Shown one piece after another: positions 33,660 through 45,026 of a DNA stretch of 64,000 nt. A program made the position numbers and the translations under genes. The stretch is from contig NC_041021.1 of the NCBI RefSeq assembly GCF_004193775.1, forward strand, positions 3,730,001 to 3,794,000, given 5' to 3'. Source of the stretch: Glycine soja (taxonomy: Eukaryota > Streptophyta > Magnoliopsida > Fabales > Fabaceae). Position 1 is the stretch's first letter; every line of letters starts with the position of its first letter. The notes beneath the pieces were generated by a model that made no database searches, was not told where the DNA came from, and worked only from the letters and a program-made list of their open reading frames with translations.

Positions 33660-35072
33660 AACCGAAAACTAGAACACTGAGTGAAAACTACGTATTAGTT
33701 GAGAAATAAAAGCTATATTAAACCCTTGAGAATAAATATAAGTTTTCAGGTGAGTAGTAATACTTGTACATCCCAATATTATAGACAATCAACTACCATC
33801 TTTTATTTGTTTTTACTTTTTTAATTTTCTTATCATATCAAATATCTATTACATTTATCATTTTTCTCTATTTTCTGTCTCTCTCTAAGTCTATATTAGC
33901 ATATGGGGTGGTGTCTATTAAATGTTTTCCTTTCAGTTTTCTAATTTAAATTTGAAAAAAAAATTGTTTGAAGTAAAAATATATTGAAATGATTTTTAAA
34001 TGAATTTGATTTTATTTTAACTCGATTTTGAAAAAATAAATCTAGTTTTAAGTCTTTTTGGCATGAACTACAAGTATCTTAGAAGTATTTTCTACAGGAA
34101 ATAATCATATTTGAGTTGGATAAAATTATCATGGTAATAAAGTTCTTTCTTCAAGTATTTAATGCAATTATATACTCAAGACTTGAACTCAAGACTACCA
34201 ATTAAGTTGGAACAACCTTGTGTCAGTTGATCCACGTGTTTGATGTTTTAGTTTTAAAATTGTAAGAATTGTTTGACTCTATTTTATATTTCCTTCCACT
34301 CTTGTCTACCTCTCGCCTAGTCTTCTTCTCTTCCTATTCAGTCTTTGCTAGAGGTGACAAAATGATCCAAGTCAAGCCAACCAAACATAGGATTTATGCT
34401 TTAAATTTTGAACACAATTTAAATTTGAGTTTTTTTAGCGTGATAGTCTGATACAATCATTTCCCAATTTGAGCTTAGCCCACAAAAATTCTACACAAAT
34501 TAGAATTAATTTCATCAAACTTGGACTTTAAATTTTGAGCACAAATTACCTAATGTGTTATGGCCTAATACCCCCCTTCCCCACCACAAAAAAAAAATCC
34601 TTATAAAATCATGCTTACAAAAAGCATAGGACTCATTATAGTAGTCCAAATTGCAAGCAAGCCCTAAATCTACTATAACATGTGACCCACATTGGCCTAT
34701 CTAAAATATGCTTGATGAAATATTGGACTTGGGCTTTAAACTTTGAGTATGGATTAAATAAAGGTCTTTTTAACTCGATCAAGGCTTAACCCATAAAAAT
34801 TTCATCCAAATTAAGCTTTTAATGAACATGGATCTTATTTTAGAAACTTGAATTGAACTTGAACTTTTTGTTTTGACCTAGGAAATTCATAATTGCACCC
34901 CATCTTAAACTTATTGATGAGTTATTGGATAAGTTACATAGTGCAAGGTTTTTCGTAAATTAAATCTTAAATTGGGCTATCAAAAAGTAAGGGGGAGGGA
35001 TGAGGATATTCATAAAGCTACTTTCAAGACTCATGAAGGAAATTATGAGCATTTAGTAATTCTTTCTAGGTT
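33660..35072. other. Intergenic DNA between two solo LTRs
   Basis: No gene. Around 34.4-34.8 kb a phrase like TTTAAATTTTGA(A/G)CAC recurs loosely, possibly a decayed repeat. Confidence 0.4.
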
Positions 35073-35077
35073 AATGA

Positions 35078-36845
35078 TGTAGAAGCAAGCTTTATGATGA
35101 TGAATCAAGTCGATTCAAGTAGTTTTGATGATGACAAAAAGCCCAAGAGAACGATTTCAAGATTGAGTCAACAAGTTCAAGATCAAGATTAATTTCAAGT
35201 TTCATGAGAAGAAATCAAGAAGATTCAAGATTCAAGAGAAGTTTGATTTCAAGATTCAAGAGAAGATGAATTCAAGATTCAAGAGAAGAAATCAAGAAGA
35301 CTTCACAAGGGAAGTATTGAAAAGATTTTTCAAAAAATAAACATAGCACAGTTTTGTTTTACAAGAAAAGTTTTTCCAAATTTTTCTAAGTTACCAGAGT
35401 TTTTACTCTTTGGTAATCGATTACCAGTTTCCTGTAATCGATTACTAGTGGCAAAGTTTGATTTCAAAAGCTTTTAAATGAATTTGCAACTTTCCAATTG
35501 ATTTTTAAATGGTGTAATCGATTACAATATATTGGTATCGATTACCAATGTATCTGAACGTTGAAATTCAAATTAAATTGTGAAGAGTCATATCTTTTCA
35601 TAAAATGCTTTGTGTAATCGATTACATGGTTTTGATAATCGATTACCAGTGACAAGTTCTGAATAAAAAAGAGATGTAACTCTTCCAATGGTTTTCTCAA
35701 GATTTTCTCAAGGTTATAACTCTTCTAATGGTTTTCTTGACCAGACATGAAGAGTCTATAAAAGCAAAACCTTGACTTGCATTTTAGAAAACACTTACAA
35801 CTTTTAGAATTTCTTGAACTACTTTTGAGAAATCTTGAAACCTTTGCTTCTCATCCTTCTTCTTCTTCCTTTGCCAAAAAGCTTTCCAAGTTTTCTGTTT
35901 TCCAAACCTTGTTCTTTTGTAGAAAACAAAAGTGTGCTATGTCTTTTCATTCTCTTCTCCCTTTGCCAAAAAGAATTCAACAAGGACTAATCGCCTGAAT
36001 TCTTTTTGTGTCTCTCTTCTCCCTTTTCCAGAAGAACGAAGGACTAATCGTCTGAATTCTTTTGTGTCTCCCTTCTCCCTTTTCAAATAATTCAAAAAGA
36101 CATAGTCTGAGAATTCAAAGGACTAACCGCTTAAGATATCTTTTGTTTCCCCTTCACAAAGATTCAAAGGACTAACCGCCTGAAAACTTTGTCTTAACAC
36201 ATTGGAGGGTACATCCTTTGTGGTACAAGTAGAGGGTACATCTACTTGGGTAAACAAAATATTTCAAAGGACTAATCGCCTGAGATATATTTTGTTTCCC
36301 CTTCACAAAGATTCAAAGGACTAACCGCCTGAGAACTTTGTCTTAACACATTGGAGGGTACATCCTTTGTGGTACAAGTAGAGGGTACATCTACTTGGGT
36401 TGTTGTAACTGAGAACAAGAGAGGGTACATCTCTTGTGGATCAATTCAAGTGGAGGGTACACCCACTTGGTTGTTCAAAGAGAACAAGGGAGAGTACATC
36501 CCTTGTGGATCTTTGCTTGTAAAGGTTTTTACAAGGTTGAAAAGAAATCTCAAGGATCGCAGGTTGCTTGGGGACTAGATGTAGGCACGAATTGTTGCCG
36601 AACTAGTATAAAATTCTTGTGTTTGTCTTCTTCTTCCCTACACTCTTTAATTTCCGTTGTGCACTTTAATTATCGCTTTTACTTTTGGTTAAGTTTCTAT
36701 TTTTGTTCTTTACTTTCTTTACATTATAGTAAAAGCCTAATTGAATCTAGTAACATTAAGAATGATAGATTTTAATTAGTAAATGTTCATTAATAATTAA
36801 TTCAACCCCCCCTTCTTAATTATTCCGAGGCCACTTGATCCAACA
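35078..36845 (-). mobile_element. Solo LTR of a Copia-type family rich in TAATCGATTA (copy A)
   Basis: An exact duplication AATGA stands at 35073-35077 and 36846-36850. On minus it begins TGTTGGATCAAGTGGCCTCG and ends GCTTGCTTCTACA. It is 1768 bp with no pol genes. Features: the palindrome TAATCGATTA or close variants in pairs between 35415 and 35650; an AAG/CAAGATT-rich end (35105-35300); and a tandem duplication of about 137 bp (36114-36250 and 36264-36401) with GGAGGGTACATCCTTTGTGG. Related copies lie at 37472, 55040 and, more distantly, 57159. It recalls soybean Copia families, but no name is assigned. Confidence 0.9.
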
Positions 36846-36889
36846 AATGAATGCTCCTTCCACAATTCAATCCTTGATGAATGAAATTT

Positions 36890-37470
36890 CACTACTACAA
36901 AAATGTGTTTCTACGACATTGATTTAACGTCGATTGAGAAAAAACTGTCATGGAATAAAATGCAGTGGTATTTTTGTAAATAATACAACCATTTCACGAC
37001 GGTTTTTTCAAAAATTGCCTTAGAAACTACCATTCCACGAAAATTTCGCGGAAATCCTCTTAGAATTGTTGTCATTCCAAGAAGGTTTCTCGAAAACCGG
37101 CTTAGAAGACTGACGTTCGAATTTTTTATCTCTCCCTATACTGTCTTGTAAAAACCATCTTAGAAGGTTTTCCACAACCGTGAGTGTGTTTTTAATTTTT
37201 GATCTCTCCCTCTACTCTCTTGCACTCTTTGTTAACATTTCTTACCCTCTGACTCCCCCTCTACCTTGCACTCTGTTTCTTACTCTCCCTCTTACTCTCC
37301 AGCATTGAACCCATCATGCTTCCTTCTTCGTTTCCCTTTCTTGTTGCACTCTCCATTGCTTCGTGTTCCTTAAAACACGTGGTGAATGACATGCCTTTCA
37401 TCGTGTGGCCTTTGTTCACGGCATAGAGGACCAATGCATTTATGCTCATGCATGATGTCATCGTGTGGCC
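36890..37470 (+). mobile_element. Left end of a second CACTA element, truncated
   Basis: Starts CACTACTACAAAAATG and continues with inverted and direct subterminal motifs (ACGACGGTTTTT, CCTTAGAA, CTTAGAAGA) to about 37170. From 37180 to 37470 it is CT-rich unknown sequence in which TCATCGTGTGGCCTTTGTT occurs twice. No matching right end was found, so it was cut, probably by the LTR fragment that follows. Confidence 0.7.
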
Positions 37471-37471
37471 T

Positions 37472-38601
37472 TTGTTTTCAAATGAATTTACAATGTTCCA
37501 ATTGATTTCAAAAAGTTGTAATTGATTACAATGTTTTGGTAATCAATTACCAGTGCCTTTGAACATTGAAATTCAAATTCAAAAGTGAAGAGTCACATCC
37601 TTTCACATAAAAGCTTTGTGTAATCGATTACACTGATTTGGTAATCGATTACCAGTGATTATTTCTGAATAAATCAAAAGATGTAACTCTTCAAATGATT
37701 TTTTTACTTTTTCAAATTGGTTTTAAGTTTTCCTAAAAGTTATAACTCTTCTAAATGGTCCTCTTGGCCAGACATGAAGAGTCTATAAAAGCAAGGCTTT
37801 GATTTGCTTTTCAATACACTTTTCCAATCAATCTTATACAATCCTTTACAAGCCTTGAATCTCTTTGAACTTTTTCTTCTTCTTTGTGCCAAAAGCTTTC
37901 CAAAGTTTTCTGGTTTTTCTAAACCTTGAAAACTTGTGTTTTTCTTTCTTTTCATCTCTTCTCCTTTTGCCAAAGAAGTCAAAATGACACAGTCTGAGAA
38001 TTCTTTTGATTCTTCCCTTTCCCTTATACAAAAGTGTTCAAAGGACTAACCGCCTGAGAATTTTTTTGTATCCCCATTCACAAAGTATCAAAGGTTTAAC
38101 CGCCTGAGATCTTTGTCTTAACACATTGGAGGGTACATCCTTTGTGGTACAAGTAGAGAGCACATCTACTTGGGTTGTTGACTGAGAACAAGAGAGGGTA
38201 CATCTCTTGTGGATCAGTTCTAGTGGAGGGTACATCCACTAGGTTCAAAGAGAACAAGGGAGGGTACATCCCTTGTGGATCTTTTCTTATAAAAGGATTT
38301 TTACAAGGTTGAAAAGAAATCTCAAGGACCGCAGGTTGCTTGGGGACTGGATGTAGGCACGGGTTGTTACCGAACTAGTATAAAAACTCTTGTGTGTTTT
38401 TCTCCTTCTTCCCTACTCTTTTACTTTCTGTTGTGCATTTTAATTTCCGCTTTTACTTTTGGTTAAGTTTCTCTTCTACTCCTTATTCTCTTAACAACAT
38501 AAGTAAAAACCTTAGAAGAGTAAATTTTTAATTAGTAAAGGTTTAAGAATAATTAATTCAACCCCCCCTTCTTAATTATTCTGAGGCCACTTGATCCAAC
38601 A
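37472..38601 (-). mobile_element. Truncated LTR of the TAATCGATTA Copia family (copy B)
   Basis: The right end (ACTTGATCCAACA at 38589-38601) and most of the body match copy A: GTAATCGATTACACTGATTT near 37620, the GGAGGGTACATCC series at 38126-38280, and TTAATTATTC before the end. The part equal to 35078-35460 of copy A is missing at the left, and no target duplication is present. Confidence 0.85.
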
Positions 38602-41600
38602 TAACTCTCTTAATAAACTTTCTCAGCCTATATATAATATCACCATTTGACAACAACATATCACACACAATAATTTTCTCACAAAACAAAACTCGATTTG
38701 TAACTCTCACACCATTTCCACTCATATCCCATAAGCACCACCATGGCTCCACCTAAAGAAATTGCGACCATCATTTATCACAATGGTCACATTGTAGACG
38801 ATCCAGTTCAAGGATAGATGTACACGCCAGGACCCCAATATTTTTTTACGCCATTCGTTCTATTACGTTTACACAATTCATTCGAAAAATTAACAATCGT
38901 CTCCCTGCTCGAGCAACTAAACAAGTTGCTCAATTGTTATTTCGTGTCCCTATTTCATTTCATCTCGGTCAGACACGTTTTATTTCAGCTCAACTATTCG
39001 ACAATGATGATCTTAGAGGCGCGATGGAAACAATTCTCCAGAATCCACAATTGAATTTTGTCGAATTCTATGCTGTTTACTGAGCTTATTCCTCAACCAC
39101 AACCATCGTCTCCACAACCCTCATGTCCACAACTATAACTACCGTCTCCGCAACAGTTACCGTACAACAACATAGACCTCAATAATCTTGTATCTTCATG
39201 CAACAACCTTGAATCACAAGACCCCTTTGACATGTATACTTCATACACACAACTATTATCCGAAAATGATTCTTTTCTCAATGCCCAACAAACCTCTTTT
39301 GACCAACAAAACCATCCTTCATCCTCCTTTGACCAACAAAATCATCCTTCATCCCCCTTTACGCCACTTTCACAACTACCACAAATGCAAACATCAAACT
39401 GAGATGAACATCCCATTGCTAACGAAGATCCCATTATACGATTTCATGATGAAAACATGAATGATTTTAGTGAGGATGAGGATCAACAGTTCTTTGATCA
39501 CATCAATCACCAAAGCGATGACCAAACTGATGACGAGGGTGTTGGGAGACCAACAACACCTCCGTCACCTCCATTACAATATCACCAACCTAGGTGTCTA
39601 GTAGACTTGAACTTTGACCACCTACCACACTACATTGATCGACAACATTTTGTTCATCAACAACACAATGTACAATTAACAATCGGTATACTCGAGGTTG
39701 TCATGACCTTCGATGAAAAAGCACAATGTATTCGAGCGATCAAAGAATACAACATCAGAAATCATTTTGATTACACAACAGTTTACTCTTACCAGAGAAG
39801 GCTAAACTTCGTATGTAAGTTACATGAAAATGGTTGTACATGGAGCTTAGGCACATGTAATTCAAAAAGGAATTACAAATGGATTATCAAGAGTATCAGA
39901 GGTCATCACACGTGTCTCGTGCCAATGCACAGACAAGATCATCGCCAACTCGACAAACACGTCATAGTACAAATTATCCAACCAATTGTCAAAACAAAAC
40001 CCAACCGTCTCCATCAAGACGTTGATTGTAGAGATCAAAACGTTCATGAATTATACCCCATCCTACAAGAAGACATGGTTAGCAAAGCAAAGAGTGTTGG
40101 AGATGATTCATGGAAACTGAGAAGAATCATATTCCAAACTGCCAAAACTTTTCGGAGCTTTGCAATCTTGTATTCTTGGGACTACGGTCGCTGCTTAAAC
40201 AAAATACTTGTATGAGGGGGGACAAATAGTACCGGGCAAAAGATTGTTTAAACGTGTCTTTTGGTCATTTGGTTCATGCATTAATGGTTTTGCATATTGC
40301 AAACTCATAGTACAAGTAGATGGTACATGGCTTTACAGGAAGTATACTGACACATTGTTGATAGCTACCGCACAAGATAGAGCTAATCATATCTTCCCAA
40401 TTGCCTACGCTATTGTAGAAGGAGAGACAACTTCATCTTGGGGTTTTTTCTAAAGAATTTGAGAAGACATGTTACTCCGCAAATTAACATTTCTCTCATT
40501 TCAGACCGACACCCCTTAATTATAAGTGCCTACAACAACCCAAGTAACTTATGGGTCCAGGACACATCCCATTTCTTTTGTCTGTGCCACATTGCACAAA
40601 ACTTTGTTCGCGGTAACTCAAACTGCAAACATTTAAAGAAATCACTCATGTTGGCTGGTGAGAATCTATTTTATTTATTCCTTAAAATTTTCTTTCAATT
40701 AAATTTTATAACATAATACATTCATTGAATCTTTACAGGTTACGCATACACGGAGAAGATGCACTGGCGACATCTTAGGGATATCCGTGCGAATAAGTCA
40801 AGTGCAGCTGAATGGCTTGATCAATTATCCAAACAAAAATGGGTATAATGCTTCGATGAGGGGAAACGTTGGGGACATATGACTACCAATTTGTCGGAGT
40901 CTGTTAATTCCATGTTAAAAAACACAAGACATTTGTCGGTGTCATCGTTGGTTGAAGAGACGTATTTCAAGACCGCACAACTTTTTGCTAATAGAGGTCG
41001 ACAAACTTAGGCAATGATCAACTTTGGCTCACAGTATTCTGAAGTCGTCTTTGATGCAATGAATAACAGTAAAAAAAAATCTAATATACACATTGTAAAT
41101 GAATACAGACACACTCACACTTTTATTATAACAAATACTCAATCCCCACTTGAAACACCAAGACCACCTGGAAGATTTAGAGTAATGTTACGATCCCAAA
41201 AGTGTGATTGTGGTGAATATCAGGCTAAACACTTACCGTGTTCTCACGTCATGGCTGCCTGTAAATCTGTCAATGTTGATCCCATGACCTATGTGCCGAT
41301 GTTATTCACTTTACAACACATTTTGCACATTTACGATAACTCCTTTGGTTTATTGCCACACAAATCAATGTTGCAAGAATATGAAGGAGATCAGTGGGGT
41401 CCTGATCCAAGGAGAAAGAGAACTGCAAAGGATCGTCCTATTTCAACTTGCATTCCTACTGAGATGGACGAAGACGACAATGAACGACTAAGTAAAAAAA
41501 ATATGGACTTTGCGGACAACATGGTCATAGCAGAAACAATTGTCCAAATATATTCTCATCTTAAGTTTTTCCTTAGTCAATTATCATTGTTTAAATATTT

Positions 41601-41640
41601 TATGGATAATACAATGTAATATTCTTCCATAGATAAATTA
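38602..41640 (+). mobile_element. Decayed Mutator-like element (MULE)
   Basis: Defined by its transposase pseudogene. A TATA-like CTATATATAATAT at 38628-38640 precedes the first ATG by about 100 bp. Terminal inverted repeats and a 9-bp duplication were not found. The left border may coincide with the end of LTR copy B. The AT-rich DNA from 41640 to about 42000 may be its far end. Confidence 0.6.
38743..41619 (+). pseudogene. MuDR-type transposase, multiply broken
   Basis: Pieces in order. The N-terminal MAPPKEIATIIYHNGHIVDD is stopped by TAG at 38815. A PB1-like region follows, and a charged linker (39457 onward). The DNA-binding MuDR domain has FDEKAQCIRAIKEYNIRNHF and GCTW...IKSIRGHHTC (39700-39925). 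The MULE catalytic domain has KLIVQVDGTWLYRKY (40301-40345), PIAYAIVEGETTSSWGFF and SLISDRHPLIISAY, with VDGTW and SDRH carrying the family's acidic residues. A short intron lies at about 40660-40738. A SWIM zinc finger, CDCGEYQAKHLPCSHVMAAC, sits at 41209-41268. At least four stops or frameshifts (38815, near 40200, 40846, 41008) rule out an active protein. Confidence 0.88.
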
Positions 41641-42320
41641 TTAAAAGCTTTAGTTTTATCATTTTTAATTAAATCTAATTAAATAAATAAAGTAATTATA
41701 TTTAGTAAAATAATTAAATTTAAAATTTACAATTTTTACTAAAATCAATATATTATATACAAAATTCAGTTTTTAAAACAAATATTTAACCAAAAATATC
41801 TTAAATAAATTAAATAATATAACAAAAATAATTAAATTTAATAATATCATTTTTTAATAAAAAAATATAAAATAATTTTTCTAAAATTAATTTATTAAAT
41901 AAATAATTTTAAAATCTATTAAAAGTAATTTTATATAACATAATATTTAACTTTAATTAAATTTTAATTTATAATAAATAATAAATAAATAAAAGAAAGA
42001 AAGAAAAAGACTAAATACGGAAGTCGGGGTGACCAAAGGCAAAACAAAAAGAGGTGTACTTTGAAAAAAAAATTTCATAATATAGTTCAGGCATTATGGA
42101 GAGAGTTGTATACTCCAGGGAAACAACCTGAGAAAGTGTGCACCTCGGTCAAAAAACCTGCCGGCACTCGTATCTGAGACACCGTGTTCAATTCGGATCC
42201 AAAAATCTGATTTATCGGGTCTCTTCCCAACTCCCCCACCTCCAACCAACTTCCACCAGTAGTAAACAGAAATACAAGCATAAGCAAAAGAAGACCCGCG
42301 ACACATCGCAACATCGTATC

Positions 42321-45026
42321 ATGTCTGCAACAAACGTCCCCAAAGTGCTGTTACAACTACAACCACCCTCCAAATCGAACCCACTCTGCGTGCCGGTGAT
42401 AGGACTCGGCACCGCCGCGGTCCACAACGACGGTGACACGGTGAAGGCTGCAGTCATAGAGGCTATCAAACTCGGTTACAGACACTTCGACACCGCGGCA
42501 CAGTACGGATCGGAGCAGGCTCTTGGAGAAGCCATTGCCGAAGCACTTCGTGTTGGTCTCATAGCCTCAAGAGACGAGCTTTTCATCACTTCCAAGTTAT
42601 GGTGTTGTGATAATCATCCCCATCTTGTTCTTCCTGCTCTACAAAATTCGCTTCGGTAAGGAATTAATGAAACCCCTATAAACCATGTATTAAGTCCATC
42701 AAGTATCACCCTTTCTCCTAAATTGTCCTTATATTAATGAAATTGTATACTTCCTCCATTCCTATAAGGTTTGAAACGTTCTTGTTTCTTTTTATAAGCC
42801 TCAATCTATAATATTTCTTGTATTAATTATTTTTATACTAGAAATACTCTTTATTAAAAGAAGAAAAAGAATGTGCTGACAAAGAAGAAAGAAAAGTATT
42901 AATGACAACAATAGTTTTGAAAAAAGTTATAAATTTAAGACAAATTTATTGTTATCAACTAAATTAACCACTTTCCTTAATCTTGATGAGTTAGGTAAAT
43001 GGGTTTTACATATAGGAGAAAGAAGTAGGTAGTTTTAAATGATTGAGTATCCATCAATTTACTTGCAAGTTAATATATTTTACTAACTTTAAGAGACCAA
43101 ATTGAAAAAACAAGTCTATACTTGAGTGATTTTGTAGCAAGATTTCTAATATTTTAAAGACTATTTTATAAATTTCGTTAGTTTAAGGACTATTTAAGAG
43201 AGATGATGATACTTAAGGGACCAAATTGATGGTTTAATCTAATTGTGTAATTTACTAATGAAAATAATTGGTTAACACCACATTCTACTTACCTAGAGAT
43301 ATGGAGAGACAGAGATAAAGAGAAATGATAAATATAATAGGTAATATGACAAGATAAGGAGAAAGAGAATGGAAGGAATGATAGGTGTTAAAGAGGTATT
43401 TGGATGATTTGAAATGTTAGCAACACACACTTTGAATTGGTTCAAGTTTATTGCAATCACAAATTTCTGTGAGTATGTGTTAGAAAGAGTGTGTTAGAGA
43501 GTGTATTGGTAACACTCCTTGTGAAGTGATTAGGTGTCCATGTATCAGTGTTCATTTACTAGTCTATGACCCTGATGGGATAAGCCAGATAAAACCTAGA
43601 AGCAGTTCCTTTAAGGCAATTTTTTTTACATTCTCCAATTCCTTAAATGCTTTTGACTATATTCTCCAATTAGAATTAGAGTTGCACTTCAATAATCCTG
43701 TTATAAACATTTTCATTAAAGGTCAACATAGGTTCTCAAAGTGAAACTCTAATTCTAATCAGAGAACAATATGAAAAACTGTATTGAAGTTTTGTCAGAA
43801 CCTAAATTGATGCAGGTCTCTTAAATTAGATTATTTGGACCTATATTTAATCCATTGGCCAATTACTGCAAAGCCTGGAATGTAGGAGATGCCTTATTCT
43901 GAAGAGAGCCTTGTTCCATTTGACGTAAAGAGTGTGTGGGCAGCAATGGAAGAATGTCACAAACTTGGCCTTACCAAATCAATTGGAGTTAGCAACTTCT
44001 CTTGCAAGAAACTTGAAAATCTTCTCTCTTTTGCTACAATTCCTCCTTCTGTCAATCAAGTAAGTCCATCATCTATCATCTATCCTGCACATTTTGTTTA
44101 TTTCACACATCTTATTTTCCACCCCAAACAGGTGGAGATGAATATTGCCTGGCAGCAAAAGAATCTTAGAGCATACTGCAAGGCAAAGGGTATAATTGTG
44201 ACTGCCTACTCTCCTTTGGGAGCCAAAGGGAGCAAATGGGATATCAATCAAATTTTGGACAATGAATTGACCAAGCAGATTGCACAGGCTCATGGCAAAA
44301 CTGCAGCTCAGGTTACCATTTTTCAGATTTATTTGTGTTTTTAAAGCTCAACGACAATTACACTAGTAAAATTGAGTCACCAACAGTGAAGTTAAAAATA
44401 AATTGTTTAGCAAGCTGCACTAAAATTTGGGTAAATAGCTTAACTTAGCACTTGTTGAATAAGTGTTTATTATCATATAAGCTTTTAAGTATAATTTTGT
44501 CTGTAATCAAATAAAAAAACAAGACTTAACTGTTTTCAAATAAGTTGTAAACTGTTTTCATAAGTTATCTTGGAGAACTTATTAAAATAAGCTAAACACA
44601 ATTTATGGACAGATCTTATGATATTTTCATAAGCTCTTTGGAATACTTACCCGAGTATTTATGTCATAAGAATATAAGGTAAGTCTAACATGTAAATAAG
44701 TTCTCCTAATACATCCCAAATCACGAATTCAAACCTCATAAATCATAATTGTCACTGTACTGAGTTTACTTTGGAAGCTACTTGGATGCTAATACAATCA
44801 ACCCTTTCTGATGCAATAGGTATGTCTTAGATGGTTATTTGAGCAAGGTGTGACTTTCATACCAAAGAGCTACAATAAAGAGAGATTAAAGGAAAATTTA
44901 GAGATATTTGATTGGTCACTCACCAAAGATGACCATGAAAAGATTAATCAAGTCAAACAGGAGCGTATGTTCAAGTACGGAACAGCAGCATTCCCGCTTC
45001 CTGATCTATTTGATGGGGAAACTTAG
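42321..45026 (+). pseudogene. Aldo-keto reductase (AKR4/chalcone-reductase type), 4 exons, stop in exon 2
   Basis: Exons 42321-42655, 43816-44059, 44132-44311 and 44820-45026, all with GT/AG borders, sum to 966 nt or 321 residues, the usual size of this NADPH-dependent cytosolic family. The catalytic tetrad is there: Asp57 and Tyr62 in [17 protein letters not shown], Lys92 in ITSKLW, His125 in LIHWP. The conserved LTKSIGVSNFSCKKLENLLS, VEMNIAWQQKNLR, VTAYSPLG and FIPKSYNKERLKENLEIFDW follow. The one defect is TAG at 43883-43885 (codon 135), where relatives have an ordinary residue, probably Trp (TGG to TAG). The chain would stop at 134 residues, before the His-containing barrel is complete. 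Splice sites and all other codons are preserved, so the loss is recent, or the base is an error. AATAAA signals occur at 45091 and 45276. Confidence 0.85.

Noticed and set aside
36351..36775. Frames inside the Copia solo LTR copy A
   Set aside because: They translate the LTR's GGAGGGTACATCC repeats; the same frames recur in copies B and C.
42138..42320. Upstream in-frame extension of the aldo-keto reductase
   Set aside because: Family members start near [11 protein letters not shown]. The extension is low-complexity leader sequence.
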